From assembly GCA_011526365.1 (NCBI GenBank), contig WTIO01000082.1, positions 133,811 through 197,810 of the forward strand: DNA of 64,000 bases. Direction: 5' to 3'. The position numbers were made by a program, and so were the translations under genes. Under the pieces are notes generated by a model. It searched no databases. It had not been told where the DNA came from and worked only from the letters and a program-made list of their open reading frames with translations. Origin of the DNA: Flavobacteriales bacterium. Lineage in GTDB: Bacteria > Bacteroidota > Bacteroidia > Flavobacteriales > Flavobacteriaceae. This document shows, in pieces, positions 30,839 to 41,180 of the stretch (the stretch's first letter is position 1; each line of letters starts with the position of its first letter).

Positions 30839-32619
30839 CATCCATTGTTTTTAGGTTCAATTGCCATTTGGCTAAAATACTTTTTTAATAGAATATCATT
30901 TTGTGTTCTTGGGGTTTTCACTTCTAAAATTGCGGGGCCGCTTGAGGTGTTTAAGAAGTTCTTCAACTGTCCTTCTAAACTTCTCCATATTTGCAATTTG
31001 TAATAGCGGAAATCAAAGGCATTAGCAACGTACTTGGCGTTGCGTTGGTGCACGGTTTCAAAATAGGTGTTGTATTTTGGGGTGTCTTTTTCCCCAGGTA
31101 AAATTCTAAAAATCCCTCCTCCAGCATTGTTAATTAAAATGATTTTGAAATTTTTAGGGATATAATTGTTCCAAAGCCCGTTAATATCGTAGAAGAAACT
31201 CAGGTCTCCAGTAACCAAAACCGTGGGCAGTTGCTGGGCCACAGCTGCACCTATGGCCGTAGCTGTACTCCCATCAATTCCACTCGTACCGCGATTACAG
31301 TACACCTCAACCTGATGGTTTAGTGGGAAAAGTTGTGCGTATCGGATGGCAGAACTGTTTGCAAAATGCACTTGTAGCGGCCCTTTAAGAGTGTGCGATA
31401 AACATTTAAAAACTTTTAAATCTGAAAAGGGAATTCCCTTAAGGAAGCGTTGTCCCCGCTCGATGTAGGTGTTGTAGCGGTCTACAACTAGCTGCTGATA
31501 GTTTGACGAATTGGACTTGGGGAGCGTACACAGTGGGCGTAAAAACGCCCCAGCAGGCATTTGTAGGTGTGCCGACAAACAATAAAAAGTGTTGTAAGCC
31601 TTTTTAGGGTGTACATGCCAATGCGTATGAGGTGGATACTGTCGTAGGAAGGCTTTTATTTTTTTAGAAACAATCATTCCTCCTAGGGTAAGTAAAATTT
31701 CTGGCCGTAGGTTCTCGTAAAAGGATTCCTGTTCCAGTTCCAAAGGAGCCATTAAAGTGTCAATGGCATAAATATGTCCCTTTAGAGCAATATTTCCATT
31801 TACCTCAGTTAGTACTATAACACTGGGGTCTTTAGCAAGGTCTTGGAGTAGGGCCTGCACTTCGGGTGTGGGAGCTTGGGTACCCACCAAAATCATCTTG
31901 CGTTGTGCTTTGGTCCATGCAGTTCTGTAGGTATCGTCTATGTCATCCATTGCCGGTTGAACAGCAACAGCTTTTGCTTTAAACCTCAACGGGGTTTCAG
32001 TTAAACCGTACAAAGGCTCTTCCATAGGAATATTCAAATGCACAGGCCCCATTTTTCTGATAGCTATAGAAAGTACACGACAAATTTCTTCTTCATTTTG
32101 AATTTGAATTCGTGCTTGTTTTTCAGCCACTTGTTTTGAAGTTGCCTTAGGGGGTAACAATTGCTGACTAGGATTTTCCAGCAATGTTTTTGTGGCGTGA
32201 CTTACGTCGGGTGTTAGGGTGGCCGCTGCTTCCAAATGTGGGCCAAAAACCCCTTGCTGCTGGATGGTTTGCCCATCGCCAATATCTATTCTGTGGGGCA
32301 TTCTGTCCGCAGATAAGACCACTAAGGGATGGTCGCTATAGTAGGCTTCCGCAATAGCGGGATAATAATTGAGTAAGGCCGAACCAGAGGTACATACCAA
32401 TGCCACAGGACGCTGTTTTTGTTGGGCAATCCCCAGGGCAAAAAACGCAGCTGCACGTTCGTCAACAATACTGTAGGTGGTGAAGTAAGGGTTTTCTACA
32501 AAACCGTTAGTGAGAGGAGCATTTCGAGAACCCGCGGAAATAACAATATCTTGAATTTGAAATTCTTGGCAATAGTGAACCACAGTTTGTGGTAGTGGAA
32601 TGTTGGTGTAACGTATCAC
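30838..32619 (-). CDS. menD: 2-succinyl-5-enolpyruvyl-6-hydroxy-3-cyclohexene-1-carboxylate synthase
   Basis: ThDP enzyme: [46 protein letters not shown]. Confidence 0.96.
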   Translation of the reverse strand: MIRYTNIPLPQTVVHYCQEFQIQDIVISAGSRNAPLTNGFVENPYFTTYSIVDERAAAFFALGIAQQKQRPVALVCTSGSALLNYYPAIAEAYYSDHPLVVLSADRMPHRIDIGDGQTIQQQGVFGPHLEAAATLTPDVSHATKTLLENPSQQLLPPKATSKQVAEKQARIQIQNEEEICRVLSIAIRKMGPVHLNIPMEEPLYGLTETPLRFKAKAVAVQPAMDDIDDTYRTAWTKAQRKMILVGTQAPTPEVQALLQDLAKDPSVIVLTEVNGNIALKGHIYAIDTLMAPLELEQESFYENLRPEILLTLGGMIVSKKIKAFLRQYPPHTHWHVHPKKAYNTFYCLSAHLQMPAGAFLRPLCTLPKSNSSNYQQLVVDRYNTYIERGQRFLKGIPFSDLKVFKCLSHTLKGPLQVHFANSSAIRYAQLFPLNHQVEVYCNRGTSGIDGSTATAIGAAVAQQLPTVLVTGDLSFFYDINGLWNNYIPKNFKIILINNAGGGIFRILPGEKDTPKYNTYFETVHQRNAKYVANAFDFRYYKLQIWRSLEGQLKNFLNTSSGPAILEVKTPRTQNDILLKKYFSQMAIEPKNNG

Positions 32620-32674
32620 TCGCTAGGGACGCTCTTTTTCGTAGCACTCAAAATTACAAAATCCCAAAGGGCTG

Positions 32675-33715
32675 TCAAAGATTCCCTTGCAGCAAATTGT
32701 ATAAAACCGCTGCTTTTCGTTGGGTTTCCACCCACTCGGCTTCTGCATCACTTTGCGCGGTGATTCCTCCCCCTACATAAAGCTGTGCTGCTGTCCCTGT
32801 CCAATGCATACAACGCAGATTGACAAACAACTGGGCAGTAGTGGCTAATACGGGTCCCAAATAGCCACTATAAAAGCTCCTATCGTACTTCTCATACGCC
32901 CTAATGGCCTTTAAGGCTGCTGAAAGCGGAACACCACCAACAGCAGGGGTAGGATGCAATGCCGCTGAAATTTTAAACAAGGAATCAGAAGGAGCATTAA
33001 AACTGATGTCTGTATTTAGGTGCACCAAATTCCCTGCTTGTTTGGTGTAGGTTGGGGACAGCACTACTTGCTCGTTTGGAAATTGTTGTTGCAAAACTTC
33101 AACAATACGATCCACAACTAGCTGCTGTTCATACCGTTCTTTTGACGTCCATTGTGGCGTTTCAGACATGGGGAGCGTCCCTGCCAAAGCCATGGTTGAA
33201 AAAGAGTCATTCTGCTGCTGCAACAACTGCTCTGGACTTGCCCCCAACCAAGTCCCTTCTTTGGGATGGTGCCAACAATAAACCAATGCGTTGGGAAAAT
33301 AGATGAGTAATTTAATATAGAGTGCAATTGGGGTCTGCTGTTGGTGATCGACAGTTATTTTTCGGGAAAGCACCACTTTTTCCAAGTGCTGGGCTTGTAA
33401 GGGAGCCTTAACAGCCTCAAGCATCGCTAGGAAAGCTGCTTTTTCCGCCTCTGGAGGCAGTGGCAAATTTGAGGGGAGTTCACGTATTTCCGGAGCCTTA
33501 AATGTTTGGGTTACATCAGCATGTATCCGAAGAGCATTTTGACTTGCCTCAAAGGGAGCAATCACAAAACCCTGAGTTGCTGAATCCAGGGGATACAGTG
33601 TTGAGGTCTTTTGTTGCAATAAAACCACCTCCTTTTCTTTCGGAAGGCGATACAAGACAAAGGGCGTATCAGTATTCCAAACCGACGCAAAGGCGGTTTC
33701 CAAATCCCGTGTCAT
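32675..33715 (-). CDS. menF: Isochorismate synthase
   Basis: Chorismate-binding: KVVLSRKI, WLGASPEQLL, ALAGTLP, HPTPAVGGVP, FYSGYLGP. Confidence 0.94.
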   Translation of the reverse strand: MTRDLETAFASVWNTDTPFVLYRLPKEKEVVLLQQKTSTLYPLDSATQGFVIAPFEASQNALRIHADVTQTFKAPEIRELPSNLPLPPEAEKAAFLAMLEAVKAPLQAQHLEKVVLSRKITVDHQQQTPIALYIKLLIYFPNALVYCWHHPKEGTWLGASPEQLLQQQNDSFSTMALAGTLPMSETPQWTSKERYEQQLVVDRIVEVLQQQFPNEQVVLSPTYTKQAGNLVHLNTDISFNAPSDSLFKISAALHPTPAVGGVPLSAALKAIRAYEKYDRSFYSGYLGPVLATTAQLFVNLRCMHWTGTAAQLYVGGGITAQSDAEAEWVETQRKAAVLYNLLQGNL

Positions 33716-34137
33716 GATTTGTTTTGTTGCTTCCGTTTATAGGTAGTGAGTTTACAAATTGAAATTAATTCCTCGGCTTCGTTTGTCACCCGAATCTCCC
33801 ACAATTGAATGGTACGCCCCAGGTGTACTGGACGAGCAGTGGCATACACATAACCCGAAGAAACACTCTTTAAGTGATTGGCTGAAATTTCGATACCTCG
33901 AACAACTACATCTTGTTCTTTGCTAAACACAAACACAGCAACACTCCCAATGCTTTCAGCTAACGCAGCGGTAGCACCACCGTGGAGCACCCCGTCGGGT
34001 TGATGCACCTCAGGAGTAACTGGCATGCGCGCTACGATAAAGTCCTCCCCTACATCAACATACTCGATGTTGAGGGTTTCCATTAGTGTGTTTTTAGACG
34101 ATGCGTTACACAGGGCGAGAATTTGTTCTTTTTCCAT
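33712..34137 (-). CDS. PaaI-type hot-dog thioesterase, candidate DHNA-CoA hydrolase
   Basis: DGVLHGGATAALAESIGSVAV motif; first gene of the men operon, 4-bp overlap with menF. Confidence 0.85.
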   Translation of the reverse strand: MEKEQILALCNASSKNTLMETLNIEYVDVGEDFIVARMPVTPEVHQPDGVLHGGATAALAESIGSVAVFVFSKEQDVVVRGIEISANHLKSVSSGYVYATARPVHLGRTIQLWEIRVTNEAEELISICKLTTYKRKQQNKS

Positions 34138-34142
34138 AGGGT

Positions 34143-34171
34143 AAAAAAAACCTCCACAAGGGAGGTTTTTT
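34143..34171 (-). terminator. Terminator downstream of dnaK
   Basis: AAAAAACCTCC ACAAG GGAGGTTTTTT, symmetrical A/T tracts. Confidence 0.85.
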
Positions 34172-34186
34172 ACAGTTACACTTAGC

Positions 34187-36100
34187 TTATTTTACTTCTT
34201 CAAAATCCACATCTTGAACATCGTCACCGGAAGCAGATTTTCCAGCATCGTTGGGTTGTTCAGCGCCTGCAGCAGGATCAGCCTTTGAACCGGCTTCTGC
34301 TTGGGCTTTGTACATTTCTTCAGAAGCATTTTTCCACGCTTCATTAATTTGTTCCAAAGCGGGCTCAATTTGCTCCAGTTCTTTGGTTTCATAGGCTTTC
34401 TTTAAAGCTTCTAAAGCCATTTCAATGGGTTTTTTCTTATCCTTGGAAAGCTTATCACCAAATTCCTCCAGTTGCTTTTCGGTTTGGAAAATCATTTGGT
34501 CCGCACTGTTGAGCTTATCTACTTGCTCCTTGGCTTTTTTATCGGCGTCGGCATTGGCTTCGGCCTCTTGCTTCATACGGTTGATTTCCTCTTCTGTTAA
34601 GCCTGATGAAGCCTCAATACGAATGTCTTGAGATTTGCCCGTAGCCTTGTCTTGCGCACTTACTTTGATAATCCCGTTAGCATCAATATCAAAGGTTACT
34701 TCAATTTGAGGTGTTCCTCTGGGTGCTGGTGGGATCCCATCAAGGTGGAAACGACCAATGGTTTTGTTGTCTCCAGCCATAGAACGCTCTCCTTGTAGAA
34801 CGTGGATCTCAACGGAAGGTTGGTTGTCCGCAGCGGTAGAGAATACCTGTGATTTCTTTGTTGGGATGGTGGTATTGGATTCAATGAGTTTTGTCATTAC
34901 ACCACCCATGGTTTCAATTCCTAAAGAAAGTGGGGTAACATCTAGCAGTAATACGTCTTTTACATCTCCTGTAAGTACACCTCCCTGGATTGCAGCTCCA
35001 ATAGCCACAACTTCATCGGGGTTTACTCCTTTAGAGGGCTTTTTACCAAAGAATTTTTCTACTTTTTGTTGGATTACTGGAATACGGGTAGAGCCCCCTA
35101 CTAAAATCACCTCATCTATATCTCCTGTAGAAAGTCCTGCATCATCCAAAGCCTTCTTCACTGGCGTCATAGAACGTTTTACCAAATCATCGGCGAGCTG
35201 CTCAAATTTAGATCGGGTTAGTGTGGTCACCAAGTGCTTTGGCCCAGAATCTGTGGCAGTAACATAGGGCAAATTAATTTCGGTTTGTGCAGAAGCAGAC
35301 AATTCAATTTTTGCTTTTTCAGCAGCCTCCTTTAGACGCTGAAGTGCCATAGGATCTTTACGAAGGTCTATTTTTTCATCGCTTATAAATTGCTCTGCCA
35401 AGAAGTCAATAATCACTTGATCAAAATCATCTCCTCCCAAGTGGGTGTCTCCATTGGTGGAAAGCACTTCAAAAACACCGTCACCCAATTCGAGGACAGA
35501 AATATCAAAGGTTCCTCCTCCAAGGTCATAAACAGCAATTTTCTTGTCTTCCCCTCCTTTGTCTAGTCCGTAGGCTAGCGCAGCGGCAGTAGGCTCGTTA
35601 ATAATACGTTGTACTTTAAGTCCGGCAATTTCCCCGGCTTCTTTGGTAGCTTGGCGCTGGGCGTCATTAAAATAAGCTGGTACGGTAACAACAGCTTCTG
35701 ACACATCTTGCCCAAGGTATTCTTCCGCGGTTTTCTTCATTTTTTGAAGTACCATAGCGGAAAGTTCTTGAGGCGTATACAAGCGCCCATCGATATTTAC
35801 ACGAGGGGTGTCGTTGTCTCCTTTAACTACTTTATAGGCAACATTTCCTACTTCCTTAGAAGATTCTGAAAATTTATTTCCCATAAATCGCTTTATAGAA
35901 GCTACGGTGTTGATAGGATTCGTTACGGCCTGACGTTTGGCTGGGTCTCCTACTTTAATTTCGCCACCTTCAACAAATGCGATTACAGAAGGTGTGGTGC
36001 GTTTACCTTCTGCGTTAGGGATTACCACAGGTTCGTTTCCTTCCATTACGGAAACACATGAGTTGGTTGTTCCTAAATCTATTCCAATAATTTTACTCAT
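34187..36100 (-). CDS. dnaK: Molecular chaperone DnaK
   Basis: [49 protein letters not shown]. Confidence 0.99.
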   Translation of the reverse strand: MSKIIGIDLGTTNSCVSVMEGNEPVVIPNAEGKRTTPSVIAFVEGGEIKVGDPAKRQAVTNPINTVASIKRFMGNKFSESSKEVGNVAYKVVKGDNDTPRVNIDGRLYTPQELSAMVLQKMKKTAEEYLGQDVSEAVVTVPAYFNDAQRQATKEAGEIAGLKVQRIINEPTAAALAYGLDKGGEDKKIAVYDLGGGTFDISVLELGDGVFEVLSTNGDTHLGGDDFDQVIIDFLAEQFISDEKIDLRKDPMALQRLKEAAEKAKIELSASAQTEINLPYVTATDSGPKHLVTTLTRSKFEQLADDLVKRSMTPVKKALDDAGLSTGDIDEVILVGGSTRIPVIQQKVEKFFGKKPSKGVNPDEVVAIGAAIQGGVLTGDVKDVLLLDVTPLSLGIETMGGVMTKLIESNTTIPTKKSQVFSTAADNQPSVEIHVLQGERSMAGDNKTIGRFHLDGIPPAPRGTPQIEVTFDIDANGIIKVSAQDKATGKSQDIRIEASSGLTEEEINRMKQEAEANADADKKAKEQVDKLNSADQMIFQTEKQLEEFGDKLSKDKKKPIEMALEALKKAYETKELEQIEPALEQINEAWKNASEEMYKAQAEAGSKADPAAGAEQPNDAGKSASGDDVQDVDFEEVK

Positions 36101-36142
36101 CAGTATTAATTTTCCCTCTTAAAGGCAATCATTATGCCAGAG

Positions 36143-36165
36143 CAAATCTACTGACAGCTTGTCAG
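36143..36165 (-). promoter_or_regulatory. Putative dnaK promoter: palindrome CTGACAnnnTGTCAG abutting -7 TAGATTTG
   Basis: Minus strand reads CTGACAAGCTGTCAG-TAGATTTG, ending 42 nt upstream of the dnaK start. Confidence 0.6.
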
Positions 36166-36175
36166 GATGCAGGTA

Positions 36176-36772
36176 TTAGTTGTTATTTTTCCCCATAAAT
36201 ACATTGACTTTGGAGTCTATAGGGTTGCCATTAGCTCTCCTAAAGCTTACAACCTGTCCAATGTGGTACAAAGCATCTGCCCCAGGGCCATTAAACAAAT
36301 GCCACAGAGGAAACTGCATTACTTTGCCCTTGCGGTTTATGGTAAGAACCATTTTTTCGAGTGCTGCTGCAGTTTTTCCACTAAAAGCTTCCCGTGCAGT
36401 GAGTAACAATGCGAGCGTTTGCTTTCGCAAATCAACTGCTGTTTTAGGTTGTGCTGGCAAGGGACGCACATTTTCCTTTTCCTCAGCCGTATGCGCCAAC
36501 ATGGAAGCCAATCCATAAATATGCTCTAAGGTCTCATATACCGTTCGTGAAGACGCACTAGGTGTGTAGGAGTAATCCGAAGCTGTTAAGCCCTCTGTCG
36601 CCCAATAGTAACGGTAACCAATACCGTCAATCCAACGAGTGATTACATTTCCAGCGGTATAATTTTCTGGATATGTTTCCAGTGCTTTAAAAAATTCTTC
36701 GGGATTCATAAGGTCTTGAGCTGTAAGCGTTTGTAGGGTAAGATAAAATAAAAGCGTAATTTTCATGAACAT
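36176..36772 (-). CDS. Secreted DinB-like family protein
   Basis: Signal peptide MFMKITLLFYLTLQTLTAQ; helical DinB-like pattern (TVYETLEHIYGLA ... LWHLFNGPGADALYHIGQVVSFRRANG). Confidence 0.7.
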   Translation of the reverse strand: MFMKITLLFYLTLQTLTAQDLMNPEEFFKALETYPENYTAGNVITRWIDGIGYRYYWATEGLTASDYSYTPSASSRTVYETLEHIYGLASMLAHTAEEKENVRPLPAQPKTAVDLRKQTLALLLTAREAFSGKTAAALEKMVLTINRKGKVMQFPLWHLFNGPGADALYHIGQVVSFRRANGNPIDSKVNVFMGKNNN

Positions 36773-36808
36773 AATGTGTTATTTAAATAGAATTAAATGT
36801 AACATTTC

Positions 36809-36816
36809 TATTTTTG
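36809..36816 (+). promoter_or_regulatory. Putative -7 element TATTTTTG upstream of panB
   Basis: TAnnTTTG match 21 nt before the ATG at 36837. Confidence 0.45.
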
Positions 36817-36836
36817 GAACGAAAAATTGATGTCCA

Positions 36837-37655
36837 ATGTCAGCTTCAAAAAAACAATTTAGTCGCGTTACCACTGCGAGCTTGCAAAAAATGAAAGTAC
36901 AAGGTGAAAAAATCGCCATGCTTACGGCCTATGATTATACACTAGCAGGAATTATTGACAGTGCAGGAATTGATGTGGTGCTGGTGGGTGACTCTGCTTC
37001 CAACGTAGTTGCAGGGCACGAAACTACTTTACCCATCACCCTCGATCAAATGGTGTATCACGCGGCCTCTGTAGTACGTGCCGTTGCGCGTGCGTTAGTA
37101 GTTGTAGATTTACCTTTTGGTACCTATCAAGCAGATTCAAAAGAAGCCCTGCGCTCTGCCATACGCATTATGAAAGAGTCTGGTGCCCATGCCGTAAAAT
37201 TGGAAGGGGGTGCCGAAATAAAGGAGTCTGTAGAGCGCATAATGCAAGCAGGAATTCCAGTTATGGGGCACCTGGGACTTACCCCTCAATCCATATATAA
37301 GTTTGGTACCTATACGGTGCGCGCCCGTGAGGAGGCCGAAGCTGAAGCCTTGGTTAAGGACGCCAAAATGCTTGAAAAACTTGGGTGCTTTGCCTTGGTG
37401 CTGGAAAAAATTCCCGCTACACTTGCTAAAACGGTGGCAGCGGAAGTACAAATCCCCATTATTGGTATTGGTGCAGGGCAGCATGTAGATGGACAAGTAC
37501 TTGTACTCCACGATATGCTGGGTATGACACAAGAATTTAGTCCACGCTTTTTGCGCCGCTACCTTAATCTTCAGGAGGATATTTCCAATGCGGTAGCCCA
37601 CTATACCCAGGATGTTAAAAAAGGGGACTTTCCCAACGACCAAGAACAATACTAG
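36837..37655 (+). CDS. panB: 3-methyl-2-oxobutanoate hydroxymethyltransferase
   Basis: [51 protein letters not shown]. Confidence 0.97.
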   Translation: MSASKKQFSRVTTASLQKMKVQGEKIAMLTAYDYTLAGIIDSAGIDVVLVGDSASNVVAGHETTLPITLDQMVYHAASVVRAVARALVVVDLPFGTYQADSKEALRSAIRIMKESGAHAVKLEGGAEIKESVERIMQAGIPVMGHLGLTPQSIYKFGTYTVRAREEAEAEALVKDAKMLEKLGCFALVLEKIPATLAKTVAAEVQIPIIGIGAGQHVDGQVLVLHDMLGMTQEFSPRFLRRYLNLQEDISNAVAHYTQDVKKGDFPNDQEQY

Positions 37656-37660
37656 CACTT

Positions 37661-38344
37661 TTGAAGTCTGCTTTGGAAATTCTGTATGAGGACAACCACT
37701 TGTTGGTGGTCAACAAAGCTGCTGGGATGCTTGTGCAAGGAGATCAAACGGGAGACACTCCACTTGTTGACGCTGTAAAGGAATACATTAAAATTACCTA
37801 CAACAAACCCGGTGCGGTATTTGCTGGCTTGGTGCATCGTTTGGACCGTCCCACCAGTGGCTGTGTGCTTTTTGCAAAAACCTCAAAAGCCTTAGGCCGA
37901 ATGAGCAAACAATTTGCCGCACGTGAGGTAGAAAAAACCTATTGGGCGTTGGTGCCTAAAAAAAATATTCCCGAAAGTGGAACACTGAAACATTGGATGG
38001 TGCGCAATCCCAAAAACAACAAATCCTACACCCACTCCAAAGAAGTTCCAAACGCCAAACATGCTGTACTGCATTACACCCTAAAACAACAAATGGAACG
38101 CTACAGCCTACTGGAAATTACATTAGAAACAGGACGTCACCATCAAATTCGTGCACAATTGGCCGCCATTGGTTGTCCCATTAAAGGAGATTTAAAATAC
38201 GGTGCCCCACGTTCTAACAAAGATACCAGTATCGATTTACATGCCCGTCAGCTGGCGTTTGTACATCCTGTAAAAAAAACGCAACTAGTGCTTCAGGCAC
38301 CACTCCCTAGTCGATCGGTATGGGATTCCGTTCTTTGCGATTGA
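37661..38344 (+). CDS. RluA family pseudouridine synthase (TTG start)
   Basis: LVHRLDRPTSGCVLFAKTSKA and LETGRHHQIRAQLAAIGCPIKGDLKYG motifs. Confidence 0.94.
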   Translation: MKSALEILYEDNHLLVVNKAAGMLVQGDQTGDTPLVDAVKEYIKITYNKPGAVFAGLVHRLDRPTSGCVLFAKTSKALGRMSKQFAAREVEKTYWALVPKKNIPESGTLKHWMVRNPKNNKSYTHSKEVPNAKHAVLHYTLKQQMERYSLLEITLETGRHHQIRAQLAAIGCPIKGDLKYGAPRSNKDTSIDLHARQLAFVHPVKKTQLVLQAPLPSRSVWDSVLCD

Positions 38345-39878
38345 GCTGCTGTGCTTTTTCCTTAATAATTTCGGCAATTGAGCGGTTTTGAATTTTACTT
38401 TCTAACCAAGATAGAATATCTAAATAGAGAAACGAACGACGTTCGTAACGGTCGTTTTGAAAAGCACTCAGCTCTTTGTGCAAGTCTTTAAACGCCTGTT
38501 TTAGTTCGTGAGGATAAATATCGCTAAGTCGTTTCATAAAACGAATGATGGCATGTTGTACTTCGTGCAAGTCATTCATTTTAATTAAAAACTTGAAGGT
38601 TTCCCGCAATTGGGCCTCTAGATGGAAATCGAAGCCTGCCTCGTAATGGGCCACCACACTTAAAATACGGGTGAAGCAAAGGAGGTCTTCCCGCATTTTT
38701 AGATGTTTGTTTTGAATAATTTTTTCCAGGTAAACAATACACTGTTCGTAGTTGTCCACTCCAAAATACAAGCAGGCAATTTTGTAATAGAAAATCATAA
38801 TGTGGTGTGGATCCAAATGATTTTCAAAAGCCTCGAGCTTGGCGGTAATTTCTGGAATAACTTTTAACCCCTCATGAAATTCCCCCGTCATAAAAATGAG
38901 GTTCAGCTTATTGTTGTAGGTGTATAAAAAGGTTAAAGACGCAAGGTTGTCATTTTTAGGAAAATTGTCTTGTGTTACCCGTTGTTCCATTTCATTGAGG
39001 GTTTCCTTAAATTTTTTGGGGTACTTAATTAGGGTTAAGGATTCCATCAAATAATTGTTCCCTTTTAAATAAAACACTGGATGGCCTTCAATCATGTCAC
39101 TTTGAGTGTTGAACATGTCCACCCACTTTGAGGAATATTTAAAACTTGACAAGAAGTCCTGTGTGAGGAAACTATACCATACATGGGCCTTGTAGTACCA
39201 TAGTTTTTCGCGAAAATCCAATTGATCTACAGACACATTGGGCAGCTGTTCGTAAAAAAATTTGGTAATTGACCTGTAATCCTCGTCGTTTTTTACATAG
39301 CCTGCTTTTATCAAACGTTCGTACAATTGAAGGGATAAATTGGACATATGACTGCAAAACTGATTGTCCTTCAATAAGGAAGAAGCCTGTTCTACTAGAG
39401 TAGCTGTTCGGTTGGTCAAACTACGGGTAATGTATTGGGACTCAATTAATTTTTCGAGCTCAACAATTTCATAAGCCATGTATTTCTCTTCGTGCTTCAG
39501 GGCAAGCCCTTTGGCCTTTTCAAGAATTTTTAAACTTTGTTTGTACAGTCCTTTTTGGTACAATATGGTGGCAAAATCCAACTGCTCCCGCAATTGCACA
39601 CGAATGTTTTTGTGTGCGGGATTTAGGCGCAAACTAATGAGGATTTGCTTGTACAAATGGGCTTTTAAATTGGATAACTGCTGCTTGGTCACTATGCGCT
39701 GATCCAAAATAATTTGTTCATCGTAATGATCCATTTTATCCAATAAATTGAACAGATTCAGGAACTTAGAGTCAGAATTAGACCCCATACGACCAACGTA
39801 AAGTTTAAACTGTCTTTTTTCAGATTTTGACAATGATTTTATCAAAACAAAAAGATTTTCTTTGAAATCGTTAGTCAT
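38307..39878 (-). CDS. Conserved hypothetical protein, helical/TPR-like (523 aa)
   Basis: Long ORF with helical repeat character (YKQSLKILEKAKGLALKHEEKYMAYEIVELEKLIESQY); no recognised catalytic motif. Confidence 0.75.
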   Translation of the reverse strand: MTNDFKENLFVLIKSLSKSEKRQFKLYVGRMGSNSDSKFLNLFNLLDKMDHYDEQIILDQRIVTKQQLSNLKAHLYKQILISLRLNPAHKNIRVQLREQLDFATILYQKGLYKQSLKILEKAKGLALKHEEKYMAYEIVELEKLIESQYITRSLTNRTATLVEQASSLLKDNQFCSHMSNLSLQLYERLIKAGYVKNDEDYRSITKFFYEQLPNVSVDQLDFREKLWYYKAHVWYSFLTQDFLSSFKYSSKWVDMFNTQSDMIEGHPVFYLKGNNYLMESLTLIKYPKKFKETLNEMEQRVTQDNFPKNDNLASLTFLYTYNNKLNLIFMTGEFHEGLKVIPEITAKLEAFENHLDPHHIMIFYYKIACLYFGVDNYEQCIVYLEKIIQNKHLKMREDLLCFTRILSVVAHYEAGFDFHLEAQLRETFKFLIKMNDLHEVQHAIIRFMKRLSDIYPHELKQAFKDLHKELSAFQNDRYERRSFLYLDILSWLESKIQNRSIAEIIKEKAQQLNRKERNPIPID

Positions 39879-39936
39879 TGTAGAAAGTTTAATGACAAAT
39901 TACTGGTTTTTAGTAATTTATTCCAAAATTATACGG

Positions 39937-40002
39937 CGCGAATATTGTACTTTTTAACTACATTGAGGCCCCACAATTAGTAGATTATAATGTATATTCG
40001 CG
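39937..40002. repeat. 9-bp perfect inverted repeat CGCGAATAT / ATATTCGCG flanking the leuA promoter region
   Basis: Arms 39937-39945 and 39994-40002, 48-nt spacer. Confidence 0.7.
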
Positions 40003-40020
40003 ATAAATCAGTCTATAGCT

Positions 40021-41175
40021 ATGGCCACTAATCGTGTTGAAATATTCGATACCACACTGCGTGATGGAGAGCAAGTGCCTGGCTGTAAGCTAAATACCAA
40101 AAACAAATTAATCATCGCCGAACGTTTGGACCAGCTTGGTGTAGATGTTATAGAGGCGGGATTTCCAATTTCCAGCCCCGGAGATTTTAATTCTGTGGTA
40201 GAAGTTGCTAAGTTGGTAAAAAATGCCCGCGTTTGTGGTTTGTCCCGTGCGGTTGAAAAAGACATTAAGATTGCCGCTGAAGCACTACAACACGCAAAAA
40301 AAGCGCGAATTCACACAGGAATTGGTACTTCTGACTCCCATATTAAATACAAATTTAACGCCACCAGGGAACTAGTCCTTGAACGTGCTGTTCGGGCCGT
40401 AAGTTATGCCAAAACGTTTGTGGAGGATGTGGAGTTTTACGCGGAAGATGCGGGCCGTACTGACAATGCCTTTTTAGCGCAAGTATGTGAAGCTGTAGTA
40501 GCTGCCGGTGCTACCGTACTCAACATTCCTGACACTACAGGCTATTGTTTGCCCGAAGAATACGGTGCAAAAATCAAATACCTAAAAGAAAACGTCAAAG
40601 GAATTCACAAGGCCACCCTATCCTGTCACTGCCACAACGATCTCGGCTTGGCCACTGCCAACGCCATTGCTGGTGTTGCCAACGGAGCGCGCCAAATTGA
40701 ATGTACTATCAACGGTATTGGGGAACGTGCAGGAAACACCTCTTTAGAAGAAGTGGTGATGATTATGAAACAGCATCCAACCCTAAATTTAAGTACGGGA
40801 ATAAACACCCCCATGCTTTATGAGACCAGTCAAATGGTATCAGAACTTATGGGTATGGTAGTGCAACCAAACAAAGCTATTGTAGGTGCAAATGCATTTG
40901 CACATAGCTCCGGCATCCATCAGGACGGTGTGATTAAGAACCGTGAAACGTATGAAATTATAGACCCTGCTGATGTGGGAGTAACTGCCTCTGCAATTGT
41001 TCTTACCGCCCGTAGTGGTCGTGCTGCCCTAGCTTACCGCGCCAAAAACATTGGCTATGAACTCAACAAATTAGAGTTAGACAAGGTGTATGAAGAATTT
41101 CTTCGCTTTGCCGATCAAAACAAAGAAGTTCAGGATGAAGACCTTCCAAACATCATTAAAGCGAGTAACCTGTAA
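40021..41175 (+). CDS. leuA: 2-isopropylmalate synthase, short form (no C-terminal regulatory domain)
   Basis: [48 protein letters not shown]; ends after the catalytic/linker region at 384 aa. Confidence 0.92.
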   Translation: MATNRVEIFDTTLRDGEQVPGCKLNTKNKLIIAERLDQLGVDVIEAGFPISSPGDFNSVVEVAKLVKNARVCGLSRAVEKDIKIAAEALQHAKKARIHTGIGTSDSHIKYKFNATRELVLERAVRAVSYAKTFVEDVEFYAEDAGRTDNAFLAQVCEAVVAAGATVLNIPDTTGYCLPEEYGAKIKYLKENVKGIHKATLSCHCHNDLGLATANAIAGVANGARQIECTINGIGERAGNTSLEEVVMIMKQHPTLNLSTGINTPMLYETSQMVSELMGMVVQPNKAIVGANAFAHSSGIHQDGVIKNRETYEIIDPADVGVTASAIVLTARSGRAALAYRAKNIGYELNKLELDKVYEEFLRFADQNKEVQDEDLPNIIKASNL

Positions 41176-41180
41176 ATAAC

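Noticed and set aside
34758-35267. 169-aa plus-strand ORF
   Set aside because: Antisense shadow of dnaK with low-complexity composition
37137-37658. 173-aa minus-strand ORF
   Set aside because: Antisense of well-supported panB
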